Positions 33,706 through 45,917 of a stretch of 64,000 nucleotides of DNA are shown piece after piece. This stretch comes from Onchidella celtica. Its lineage: Eukaryota; Mollusca; Gastropoda; Systellommatophora; Onchidiidae. Both the position numbers and the translations under genes were made by a program. The stretch lies in NCBI GenBank assembly GCA_963931925.1, contig OZ007569.1, forward strand, positions 25,584,524 to 25,648,523, given 5' to 3'. Positions within the stretch are counted from its first letter, which is position 1. The number at the start of each line of letters is the position of its first letter. The notes under the pieces are model-generated. The model had not been told where the DNA came from, searched no databases, and saw only the letters and a list, made by a program, of their open reading frames with translations.

Positions 33706-34830
33706 GTGAAAGGTGAAAGGCAATAGTATTGGTAACCGCTCGCCTGGTTCCACGAAGTGATCACATTCCAGTCTCAGCAGTCCGGTAATCTTCTGACCGA
33801 CAGCAGTAATATTTTAACGTCATGTGTTTATGGATCGATATATTAGTCCCGTTAGTCAGTCAGGCTCGTGGCCGTCATAAAACAATCACAGAGTCAAGAG
33901 TCAGGTCGAGTACTAGGGTCAACACTTCACCTGGAATTATCATTAGCCTGGCACACTTCAAGCTAAAACAGGCCGCACTATGAAACCGTGCCAGTGAGGT
34001 CATTCTTGACTGGGACTATACTGGAAGGTCATTCGTCATAACTACAATTTACGCAGTGAGGGACCGAACACAAAATACTTTCGAACAAAGCCGTGTTTCC
34101 TTGTGAACGGAAAGGCAAAACAGTGGAAACATCAAAATCAATCAAGTATGTAGTAAAAAGGAAGTGTTTCCATGTGTACAGAAGCGGCGTCTCTATACGC
34201 ATGAATAATATATTCTTCCTATTTTGCTGCTTGTAGGGTTTTCACATTTCAGTTTGCCGCCTCCGTCTCCGACCACATGAAAACCCAGCTTAAGTGTGAT
34301 TTCCCGAAGGGTAGAAAGTAAAACCAATGTGAACCGAAATGATGAAGTTCTCTTTCCACGGAGAATAACTGAACATTAAATTTTACAGAGCACGTTCAGT
34401 GGCGCGCAGGGGTTTGGTAATGCCTGGGCTCAACTCCTTGACTGTATGTCCCAAGATTCAAGTGGAGGGCCTAGCACTGAGAAATGTAAGAAAGGAAGAC
34501 AATGTGGGCAGCTTGTACAACGAAGCTAACACTAAAAGATCTCCAGTTTTTCAGAAAATGGAGATAGAACATAATTATAAGAACTAAGGTAGAGTTTTCA
34601 AAAAAATAATATGTTTAATTCATTATTCGTTTTTGGTAAATTCACTTTTGATGGAGTATGATTCTGTTATATATAATCATGTACAGATGTGACTACATGT
34701 AGATCTATGTGGGTGAGCAATGCATTGGAATTGCGGACAGTTTTTCATTTTCCACCTCAGAATAAAATAGATTTCACACTGTACTCTGCAACAAGCTTTC
34801 AGATATAGTATTTTATTACTATCTTTCTTT

Positions 34831-37482
34831 CATCATCATCATTGCCTTTCTCACCCTGGATCAGGGTATAGGCCACCAACAAACACTTTCCATCCCTCTC
34901 TATCATGGGCCAGCCTCTTTACATTATTCCAAGTCTTTCCGCTTCGTTGCACATCATTTTCTCTGGCTCTTCTCCACGTTCCGCGCGGCCTTCCTCTTCA
35001 TCTCTTGCCCTGGGGATTCCAATCCAATACCTTCTTCGCGATGCTGTTTCCTGGCCTCCTGAGAGTGTGGCCGATCCATCTCCATCGCCTCCTACCAATT
35101 TCCTCTCTGACTGGGCTCTGTCTTGTTCTTTTCCAAACAATTTCATTGCTGACCTTGTTTGTCCATCTGATCTTAAGTAGCTTCCTCAAACATCTGTTGA
35201 TGAAAACTTGGATTCTCTTTATGCAGGCCTGGGACGCATTCCAAGTCTCACATCCATACAACAGGACTGACTTCACGTTCGAGTTGAATATCCTCAGCTT
35301 TGTTTTTAGAGATATATCCTTGGTTCTCCAAATCTTGCTTAAGGACGTGAAAGCTGCCTGTGCCTTTCCAATTCGTGCTTTGACTTCTGCCTCTGTTCCT
35401 CCCTTATTGTCAATGATACTACCAAGATAGCAGAAGGACTCTACATCTTCCAGTGGTTGATCTCCTACTTTGACTTGTTCGCTTGGGGGTGCAACAATTT
35501 TTAGGACCTTCGACTTCGCAGGATGTATCCTCAATCCGATAGATTCTGAAATTTTGTTTAGAGCTGTAGTCTTTGCTTGCATCTGGTCGTGTGTGTGCGA
35601 CAATAGTGCCAAGTCATCTGCAAAATCTAGATCGTCCAGCTGTGTCCATGGGGTCCATTGTATGCCATTTCTTCCTCCATTGGTGGTTTCTTTCATAAGC
35701 CAATCAATCACCAGAATAAACAGAAATGGGGACAGCAAACAACCCTGCCTAACACCAGTCTTGATATCAAAGCTGTCAGTAAGCTCACCATCGTGTACAA
35801 CTCTGCAACTTGTCCCCTCGTACATGCTCTTGATAAGATTCACCATCTTCTCTGGGATTCCATAATGTCTCAATATTCTCCACAGCGTTTCTCTATCGAT
35901 GCTATCAAAGGCCTTCTCGTAGTCAAGGAAGTTCACTATCAGTTGGGAGTTCCACTCTAGCGACTGCTCTACTATAATTCTCAGCGTGGCGATCTGGTCG
36001 GTGGTTGATCGATTACTCCTGAAACCAGCTTGCTCCTCACGAAGTTTTGGGTCTGTTGCATTCTGTATTCGCTTGAGAATAATCCGATTGAAAACCTTTC
36101 CTGGGATGGAGAGAAGTGTGATTCCTCTGTAGTTACTACAATTGCTGAGGTCCCCTTTTTTTGGAAGCTTCACGAGGTGTCCTTCCTTCCAGTCCTTTGG
36201 AAACTTGCCTCCGATCCAAATCCTCGAGAATAGTGAGTGCAGACCCTCTGCAGCCCCAGCAGCATCTGCCTTCAGCGCCTCTGGTGGGATCTGGTCTGGT
36301 CCAGCTGCCTTGCCCCGATTTAACTGCTTTATGGCATCATTAATCTCTGCTTTAGTCGGAGGGTCGCAACTGATCGGTAAATCATTTCTTGCGGGTAGAA
36401 TGTCGGGTGGGTTGCTTGGTGGAGGTCTGTTCAAGAGGCTACTAAAATGTTCTATCCATCTTTTTGCCTGAGCTTCCTTTCCAAAAATAGCCTTCCTGTT
36501 GTAATCCTTGACAGGAACTTCCGGTTTTCCATATTTTCCAGCAAGAGTCTTTGTAGTCTGGTAGAGGATCCTCGTGTGTCCTCCTGTTGCTGCCTTCTCT
36601 GCTTTCTCTGCTAACATTCCTATGAACTCCTCTTTGTCTTTTTTAATTGATTTTTTGACCTCTTTAGCTGATGCTCGGTACTCTTCCTGGTTACCAACTC
36701 TTGAGCTTCTTGTACGACTTGCATTTACCTGTTCTTTTAGGTCTCTTCTTATCCTTATCAAGTCCAGTGATTTTTGACTGATCCATTCCTTGTGTTCCAC
36801 TTTCTTTTCCCCAAGAACATCCTGACATGTCGATGTAAATACTCCTTTTACCTTAGCCCAGTGAGTCTCCAAATCTACTGGCTCTTCGAGGTCAACAAGG
36901 TATTTGAATCTATTCCTCAGTGTCAGCTGGAACTCTTCCTTCTTGTCTTCATCCAGAAGGCTCACTTGAAACTTTCTCCTCTTTGTTCCTGCTCTGGTAC
37001 CTTGTTTCTTGAGGCGGATTTTGAGTCTTGCCAGCAGCATGTGATGGTCAGATCCAACATCAGCTCCTCTCTGCACTATGACATCCTCCAGTGAGCGTCT
37101 GAATCGTCGGGTGATGCAAAAGTGGTCAATCTGGTTTTCAGTTACTCCATCCGGTGAAATCCAAGTGGCCTTATGGATCCTCATGTGTGGGAATACTGAA
37201 CCTCCAATCACATAGCTGTTAAATGCGCAGAAACTTGCAAACCGCTCTCCATTCTCATTCATTTGTCCCAAACCATTGCACCCCATAATGTCCTCATACC
37301 CTGTATTGTCCTGTCCTATCTTGGCATTGGCGTCTCCCATTATAATGTTCACATCTTTTCTTGGCAATGTGTCAACTATTTCCTGAAGCAGGTTGTAGAA
37401 ATCGTCCTTGTCCTCATCGGTTGCTTCATTTGTTGGGGCGTATATCTGCACAATGTTCATGTTGATGTTCTTGTTCTTTGTA
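34831..37482 (-). mobile_element. RTE-like LINE, longest copy, 5'-truncated
   Basis: 2,652 bp flanked by the perfect 11-bp direct repeat TATCTTTCTTT (34820-34830 and 37483-37493), the mark of target-primed insertion. The 3' end is a short (ATG)n tail right after the ORF, as in RTE-type LINEs. The 5' end is cut inside the endonuclease region; leader and first ~70 endonuclease codons, present in the copy at 7546-9600, are missing. Confidence 0.9.
34851..37460 (-). pseudogene. LINE endonuclease-reverse transcriptase, nearly intact
   Basis: 820 open codons (37460 to 34998). Endonuclease: YAPTNE, IMGDANAKIGQ, TWISPDG, NQIDHF, GSDHHML. Reverse transcriptase: GPDQIPPEALK, NYRGITLLS, QAGFRSNRST, DYEKAFDSIDR, GVRQGCLLSPFLF, LDFADDLALLS (catalytic ADD) and a YLGS motif. 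The C-terminal tail has LLYGCETW and RRRWRWIGHTLRRP. This wording is like RTE/SR2-type elements. The TGA at 34998-35000 falls inside the conserved KRxRGRP motif; beyond it the frame stays open to a second TGA at 34851, next to the tail. The first TGA looks like a CGA (Arg) to TGA CpG change. With the missing N-terminus this copy is dead. Confidence 0.85.
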
Positions 37483-37493
37483 TATCTTTCTTT

Positions 37494-40400
37494 GACCCTG
37501 AATTAATATCTTTGAATGCCCGCGTCGCGTGCAAAAATCTGTCTCACTTTTGTTTAAGAAATGTGTTTTCCCGCTTTCATTGCGTGGTTAAGCTCAATTT
37601 GTCAGCGAAACAATGCATGTTAATGCCCAAGGTCTTTTCACTACGTATTGACCATGTGCGCCTCACGTGTGTTGATTCAACAAAGTTTTTTTCTTAAGCT
37701 ATGTGACATTTGCACGCATGTTATCCCAAGACACCAACTCAAGTTTTTAACCTCTGAAATGTTGTCTGATTTTTTTCTAGGTGTTCGTGCTTTGCGGTAA
37801 AGTGCACTTGATCGCCATGCATTTAGGGGCGCGTTTTATTGCGGAAGCGCATTTACTGGGAAGGGTTAAGGAAGTTTGCAGTTTATGGGGGCCATTTCAA
37901 ATTGTTTGGGTTTTATTATTTAGTTTTAGATGAAGGATATCGTAGGTTGGCCTTGAGTCTGTGTCTGCCATGCTCTCATCATTGTTCTTTGACACCTCAA
38001 GGCCCCGCTCGCCTCCCTCCCCTTCTTTCGTCTTCCCCCCCCCCCCCCCCAATCTCAATTTGCCGCCGTCGTTCGTTTTCAAATATTCAAAGCTTTTCTC
38101 AGTTCGTCACGAAGTTTTAAACTGAGCCCATGAATAAAAGAGTGGTCTAACTCCGCTGTCTTTGGAAACAGAGACAACTTTATGAGCTTGCTCGAAACTT
38201 TGCAATTTTTCAATGAAATAAAATTCCAATTCCCTTGAGCGGAAATAAACTATCATTTCGTGTCTTTTGCATTTGTGTACCTTTGAAATCATTTCTTATA
38301 CAACTATAATGCAATTTGTACACACACAAAAAAGTGCAGGTTTTCAATTGTCAGCATTGGTTACCTGTGACTGGAATCGTTATCAGAACGTGCACGCATA
38401 TAATAATAGTAATAAGAAAAACAAAGAGACTTCCCTCTGGCGAGCTCAATGGAATGACAAGCTACAGCTTTAGCGGTTTTACTGCTGACGAATGGGTTGA
38501 CTTGATATAGTGACATTGTTAAAATTTATATTCACTGCAACACTAACTGTCCATGAAATACAATCATGCCAATGCCCATGCCAGTTCTCTGATATACCGG
38601 AATGATATGGCGTACTAATTTATCCGCTGCCAAGGTGTATGTATACCTGAATGGCACACGGAGACCCTTGTCACGTTATTCCTAGAGTAACAACAAAAAC
38701 ATAGCGTTCGCAGCTTTCACTCCAATACTTTAATCTTGGGTCAACAAAATCGCTGACAGCAAACATTCCTGTTTTCCCGCGGATACATTCAGCCGTCTTT
38801 CACCTGGAAGATTAATTTTTAACACTTGGCACCTCTCGACTCATTCCCGGACGGGGTCGCTAAGATAGATCACGCAGATTAATACAGATCTAACCTTACA
38901 AGCTGCCACAGCGAGAGAACGTGCGCAGCCTACAGCTGGCAAACAAATAAGTAAGTACACATAATTCACGTTCTACCAGTGATTTAAGACTAGAAATCCT
39001 TCAACTCCGTGATCAGGGAATTATCTGCGGAGTTTTATCAGTGGCGCACGTCCGGATGTCTCTCTTACAAATCAACCAATCGGCGTTAATTTATCAACCG
39101 AAAATGACCTATGTCGGCCTCGGGGTTAAGAACAGAGCCGTGACCTGTCCTGGAAAAATTGGCATGAATGTGGTTGATTTATAGTGAACATTAGTTCTAG
39201 ATTTAAATAAATGGCTGTCAGTGCGGCTTTTGTCAAATTCTGTGCTCATGAAGATAAACGAGGGAACAGGTTTTCTCACTGAGGTACTCTCTGAGCCGCG
39301 GCCATTCTTATGCAATCCCAAGCTTAAGCCGCAGAGATTACCTGGTAAAATTAATTATTTAACACGGTGATAAACAGTGATTATTGGGTACAGGAGTGCG
39401 CAAACAGGAGAAAGGAAAGTAACTAAAGATAAACTTTCACAGTGATACAATACTGGCTGCATTTAACATTTTCATTTATATGTTGATTTTATAGCTCTTA
39501 AATCAGATTTATTCATATTTCAATTTCTAGCCGCATTCCAGAGGTTTCGTTTGAAATTGTTATCCCACGCTCTATTTATCTCCTAAAAGTTGAGGGGGGG
39601 GGGGTATCATACCAAGAACGGAACGGCAGAGTCAGCTGCTGTTACACAAGAAGTGTACGCTATAATTTCCCATATTTTCTTAGTAAGTCCAGAAAGACTC
39701 TGTCACACTAAGCCCGGTCAGACACAGTCAGCTTCCGTCGTTATTTCTTGCCTGTGCATTTTTCTGGCAGCAACTGACTGTGACGTTCCGCGCTTAGCAT
39801 GATACCCCTTTTCTCCGTCTTCGTGGCATTTATAACTGAGAACCGCAGTGCACGTATCAACCCATCTCTTTGGAAAAATAATTTTAAATTGCCCAATTTC
39901 ACAAGGTCTAGTTAGCGATATAATTCACACACAAAAAAAAACAAACTGTCAAACTGAAAGCAGTATAAGACACCCTTTTAATTGGCCAAATGCCTCATAC
40001 AGTTAAAAGTCTATGCATCGGTAGATGTTTCTCTTGCTGTAGTATCTCGAGATGGCTATCAGAGTTGCCATATCTATTCATCAAGCGCAGAAGAACCGAT
40101 ATGGTCCAGCTGGTTCCTTTGGCCCAACCCAAGCTAGTTTCCAAGTTAAGGGGCCATATCTAAAGTATGTATAATCGATAATGGCAATTTTCAACCGCTC
40201 TCTGGGCATTCCGTATTAAATTTTATAGTTCACCTTAAGCTTATCATTTATGAACCTGGCCCCCGGACATGTACAAACAGTAAGAGTTTACTGGAACATT
40301 TCAAAGTTTTTATGTGGACACCCCTCGAACATCCTACATCAACAACGTTCTTTCTTCTTTGTGCTTTTGGAAATCACCTACAAAAAAATTTTTTTTTGAA

Positions 40401-40930
40401 ATACAGGTTTAAGCCTACTGCTGCTGGAAAAGACCTGTATCGCATGATAATCAATGTTATTTAATAATATTCAGGTGATGTTTTCATACTGGTGATAATA
40501 ATGGACTTAATGTATAGAAAAAAAATAGGTTAAAAACATCTAATTTTGAAAATAAATATGAATAAGTAACAAACATTTCAAAGCATGAATGTGATTTGAT
40601 GACACTACCAAAGCTTCAACTTAACAGAAAATATGAAAGTTTTACTAATCTTAGTAATAGGTGACAGCAGCAATACAATGATTTTATAACCCAGTTAGAA
40701 TATCTAGTGATAATATGAGAAGCAGCAAAAGGAAAGGTGTAAAGAGGAGGAGGACAGGAACAGGAAAAGAAGGGGAGGACATCAGAACATGAAAAAAAAA
40801 GTTCCATACCAATCAAGATGTCAGAGGCAGGCTTGATATTATAATCCAAGTGCACTTCCACTTCATGTGGCATTTTGTTGGCCATTGCCGATGGTCTAAC
40901 AAATTTCACTAGGACTGCCCTCAGCAATTT
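37494..40930. other. Mostly featureless non-coding DNA
   Basis: Contains a C-run at 38034-38050 and a G-run near 39595-39604. At 40805-40939 the minus strand has an open stretch (MPHEVEVHLDYNIKPASDI) ending before a GTATGG that could be an exon with donor; I do not recognise it. Otherwise no supported gene or repeat. Confidence 0.4.
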
Positions 40931-43213
40931 TGACGTCACTCAAAATGTACGACTCTGATCGTGCCATCTAAGTTTTAGGTCTTGGTGTTCAAATGTAATC
41001 AAAATTTTATTGCATTCAATTTTACGAACATCAGTGCAACTGATATCAATGTGTGCTTTCAGATCCGGACTGCCCTACGTTATTGCAACATTAAGCATTT
41101 CGAGTTTCACTAACAAACGCCCATGCGAAGATCAAAGCCTAGCGAAAGCTGTGATCGTACTTTTATTTCTTGCTACACAGCACCAAAACAAGTTTTAATA
41201 ATGTGAATTCGTTGAAACCCAATGACAACAAGAGAAAAGCCTTCTTTCAGATCGGCAACGGCCGTTTACTAACATCAGTGCAACTGATAAATATGTGTTC
41301 TTTCAGATCCGGGCTGCCGTACGTTAATGCAACACTGAGCATTTCGAGTTTCAATAACGAACGCCCACGTGAAGCTCAAAGCCTATTGAAAATGTGGTCG
41401 TAGTTTTATTTCTTGCTACACGGCACCAAATCACGTTCTGTAAATGTGAACTATTTAAACCAAATGACAACAAAAGAAAAACTTTCGTTGAGATCGGCGT
41501 ATGCCATTGAAACACAAAACATTTCGGGTTTACGTTACGAACATCCATTGATGTTATCATCCAATTTAGACCTATGATCACATCATTGTAGGAAATTTGT
41601 ATTGATTATGTGTGACGGACTCAAGTGACACATTACGAATTTAATGTACAACAGGCTACCGTTTATTGATTTTTCCCCCGCAGTATGCAGTGCGTTATTA
41701 AACACCATGTAATATGTGTTGCCGTAACGAACTCCAGATGTAGCTACCGGGAAATAATTCAGTCATGTTCAATATCAGGGCATTGGATGGGGTGATGGAC
41801 AATAATGAGAAAGATATCCGCTGAGCGAAAGTCGCCTTTTAAATGCAAGAAATAAAAAAAATCTTTTTACATCACAGCGTTCGTCACGCCAACACAACAC
41901 CTTGTAGGGTTTCAATAACGCACCCACTAGTGTAGCAATCTTCCCTGACTCGTCGCGCTGATCATTTGGCATGTTGCCAAGAAGTGTTTACACGGATTAT
42001 ACCTTTATTATGTTTAAGGCCAAGGCGCTTGATTTCCATTTCGCAAGTTTTACACACATTTGAGAGTCTGTTCGTTATTAAACACGAGGGCACTTATGAA
42101 AAAAAAACGTTGTTTTGACCTTGAATAATGCGTACACCATGCATTTCTGGTTTTTTAGCGCACATCTGATTCTCGCTGGATCCCACAGTCCAATAAATTC
42201 ATTCAATATTGAAATTGCACATACTTCAGTAAGGAAGTGGGTGTACGTTATTTGAGTGATAATCAACACCAAACTTACCCATCGTCTTGTTGCCGTTCTG
42301 CTCCATATCCGTTGAAAGTGTTAAGTCACCTTTGAGATCACCTAATCAGCTCTTGAAAATTCACCCGCGGACCTATCGCGACCGCATGCTTCGAGCCGAA
42401 CGGCCACTTACCAGCAGCGTACGTTACCGGTTATAAACACGATGACGGGTCTGCTGACTACCTGGCTCTGTAGGACAAAGACGGGCCACGTGCCTGATTC
42501 CGTTCTTTGTGTGAAGATAAGGGGGCTATTATGCAATAAAAATCACGCCGCGATTTAAGTCCAGCGGTCAGAAATTCACGTTTCCAGCAGAAAGCATCAT
42601 GTTGACGAAAGTTAACACCAAAAGTAACGTACGAAGGGCGATCTTTTGACCCCGCCATACACACTCCTTGCCGAGAGAAGAGGCTAGCGTGCCATACACG
42701 CATTTGGACTATATCAGGATTGCTGTAGCCTGTTTACATTGAGTGTCAAGGTCTCCAGTTTTACGGAATATAGCTTTGATCACAACACTCCTAAAAATGT
42801 CACACTTTTTGTTACAAAATCTCGATCCATCCACCCACATTACATTTCAAAAGAATAATTATACATAGCTTTTAGTAGACACAGAGGATGTGAATGGAAA
42901 GATATACCATTTTTGCATCATTTTTACCATTTTCTGTTGACAAACAAGTATTCTGTAGGAAAACAGACGAGGGACAAATAGATTGGTATGGTGAAAACAC
43001 CAGTGTACAGCAAATCAGATTTTGACCCATATATTAATTATATTACGAAACAAACATGCAAAAATACAGATGTTACATAGCAATGAACATTGTTATTTAT
43101 TAAAAATACATGCTTGAAGTAAACAACTTTTAATTATAGCCATCATCTTCCTTATCCCAATTGCCACCTTCCTGCCAAATTTAAGGCCTGAAGAGTGTAT
43201 AGTTTGGTCAGTT

Positions 43214-43309
43214 CATCATCATCATTGCCTTTCTCACCCTGGATCAGGGTATAGGCCACCAACAAACACTTCCCATCCCTCTCTATCATGGGCCAGCCTC
43301 TTCACATTA
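43214..43309 (-). mobile_element. 3'-terminal fragment of the RTE-like LINE (copy 3)
   Basis: Matches 956-1051 at the same place in the third copy, so this small insertion predates the split of the three copies. Confidence 0.7.
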
Positions 43310-43602
43310 CTCTACTAACCAATACATCTTAAGCGCTTAGACAATGTACTAATTATAACAACACTGTGCTAATTATAACAACACTGCTAACTTTAACTCA
43401 TTATCGAGCGTGATAGGGCATAGCAGCAAATGTTTTTATACCGATCAACTACAAACTAAACCACGTGGACAGCAGTAGCGTGGTCATCGCGCATCGGCCA
43501 GGGTCAGTGTGACCCAGATATGATTCCCCATGAGTTAGGTCACTGACCGACCGGCCTGCGGGCTTTACAGGTAGTGCGTGGGGTATAGGTTAATATACTT
43601 AC

Positions 43603-44817
43603 TTTTTCTTTGGGTTTTGCCTTCTTAATTTTTGATATGTTTGAAGGTTTGTAAGTCCTGCTAGAGCTCCTGTTGATGTCCAGTTCAGTCATGTCTGTAA
43701 TTAAAATACATGTAATTGTACAACCAATTACTAGTTACTCAGACCGATTCCATTGCAATCAAATCTGTCCTCAATAACTGAAATTCCCCCAAATGTGAAA
43801 TATTCTTGTGAAAAGAGCTTAAATTCAGCTAGGCAAAATAATTAGCAAAATCTACATAAAAGATTGAAGAAATGTCTGATAGATTAATGCAAACACCTTA
43901 ATCTGCTCCTTAAAATATAAGATAAAATGTTTCACATTTGACAAAGTTTATTTCGCAAAAAAGAGAAGTTTCTTGATGAAAAATGGTGATTCAATGCTGG
44001 TGTGAGTGACCTGAAATGCACGGTAAAAAAGTCTGTCGTCACAGGACGGAGATTTGGTGAATGTTCTTATAATACAAGTAATACACCCTAACAGTAATAG
44101 CAGAAAGACTTGGTTGCCTTTTGTCACCTGCACCAAGCTGAATAGAATTGTTTGATAGATATATGCAAAAGACAAACTGAAATAATTATGAAATAAATCA
44201 GCTTGTCTTTGACTGTCAAATCACAGTGTATTCTAAGACTAACACCAATAGTGAAATTATTCACTGCTGTGCATTTCAAATTTTAGGTGAAATCAAAGGA
44301 TTAGGGAGTTTTACAATAATATTATAATAAGCAACATTTTATACTCGCATGGACATCCACATTAAATCACATTATTATTATTATATTATTATGCATGTTC
44401 CCATGTATAATGTAACAATACTTCATCACAGCATGACTTAGGCAACCAACCCCCTCCCCACCTTCAATTATTAAATTGTTATTACCTGTTTCATCTGAAT
44501 ATGAGTCTGAGAATAGAGATGGTGACCGTGGTTTCCCCTTGCCTGAATTTTCTAGAGAGGGCTCAGATATAGCAGACAAACCAAGGTCTTTTGTCATATT
44601 CCGGGGGGGGGGGGGGTTCTGATTCATTAGCTTGTAGTGAACGATAAGTATCTCTTGGTGGGGTGATGTTCCTTGGTGCTTTGGATTTCTTCAGCTGTTT
44701 TAGTTTATCAGTTTTACGGGGGGGGGGGGGGGGGGGAGTTTTCGCAGTTGAATATTGGAGAAGTGATAGAGTCAAAACCAAAACAAGAATCCTCCATTTT
44801 CTGTGGAGATTCTTTGG
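43603..44817 (-). pseudogene. Sororin-like gene, copy 3, 5'-truncated fragment
   Basis: Two exons: 44486-44817 (cut at the left end of homology) and 43603-43694, with an uninterrupted donor ACAG/GTAATAAC. Here the frame reads SCFGFDS, then KAPRNITPPRDTYRSL and LGLSAISEPSLENSG without the A insertion that breaks copies 1 and 2. This is the best view of the original reading frame. Upstream exons are absent, so the gene is a fragment. Confidence 0.55.
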
Positions 44818-45917
44818 CTGTCATCAGAGTTTGTTGCCATTTTTTACCCAAAAAGTTGCCAAAAGTTGCCGGAAAAAATGGCAAAAGTTGCCGAGAAGTT
44901 GCCGTGGGGTAAATGTAAAAAAAAATGTGGGTAAAACACTACTTAAAACTCACAACAGATATATTACACTGCAGATATAACCAGTGAAGCCATATAATCA
45001 ATAAATGACTGATATTTAATCAAAAAAATCACAAACCATGTACAGGATCAGGTTTACATAAGCAAAATGACACATATATTAGGGTGGGGATACAATAAGA
45101 TAATATGTATGCGAGTGTGAAACCCAGATACCGTACAATAGATAGAGAGAGAGAGAAAGAAAGAGAAAGAAGTAAACAAGCAATGTCATGGTATTAAAAA
45201 ATGTTCAGCTACCAATTATGATAATTTGTTATGGATATATTATGAGGCAAATAACACTAAAAATACAGCAAACTATACCTGCAGGCCCATAAAAATACCT
45301 TGAGTGTTAAGGCAGTGAAACAGTCAGAGGAAACCATAAAATGGCTGAAACACAAAATACATCTTTGAAGTCTAACTGCCTTTGTTTAGGCGTAATGTGC
45401 CGACCTGCCTTGTCACTGTCCTTTCTTTTCAAGTATTTGTCCATGGTTGACAAATTAGGCTAGTCTGTGGAGATAGTCTTCGTAAGTCGCGATTGTTGTG
45501 TACGCTACCGTGCGATGAAGAATGCGAAAGGAAGGGGCTAGTGTGGGCCTAGGAGCATTATAATATTATTGGCTTGCCAAGTAAAAATATGAAGAAGCCA
45601 TATCGATCATGAAAAAATGCCACAAAAAATATAGCTTAGCAGCCAAACCTACAAGCAGGGGCCAAACCCCGGCCAAATTATTAATACGGTCAATCTAACA
45701 GCAAAAAATTTGGCCTACGTATAGCCAAATTGGTAAAACGATGGAAAATGCACCAAACCCGAGGCCTACCATAGTACTCTGACTGCCTAGACCAAACCGG
45801 AAAAGATATTTGATGCGACCTTGGCCTGGTGACTTCGTTTTTTAATTTTTTCGTTTTTTTTTTTTTATTATAAAAAAAAATTATTAATTGCGGTAACGGT
45901 TGCCATTAAGGCTCAGG
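44818..45917. other. Non-coding spacer with short repeats
   Basis: At 44838-44905 the word AAAAGTTGCC and variants recur several times. An (AG)n tract lies near 45141-45172 and a T/A-rich stretch at 45838-45895. No gene is supported. Confidence 0.5.

Larger units (their letters stand above)
40932..44817. repeat. Third, diverged copy of the duplicated locus (empty-site allele)
   Basis: Colinear with the end of the satellite (10433-12079), then with 1-2229, then 4799 onward to about 5130, differing by scattered substitutions and small indels. One internal deletion, at the AGATCGGCAACGGCCG word (41262), removed nearly two satellite units. It lacks the 2.57-kb basonuclin element. It ends at about 44817 in the sororin-like exon. 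Confidence 0.9.

Noticed and set aside
34905-36471. Several plus-strand frames of 90-141 codons
   Set aside because: Antisense shadows of the LINE reverse-transcriptase frame.
40805-40939. Possible exon with MPHEVEVHLDYNIKP
   Set aside because: A donor-like GTATGG follows, but the family is not recognised and no partner exon was found, so it is only mentioned in the region note.
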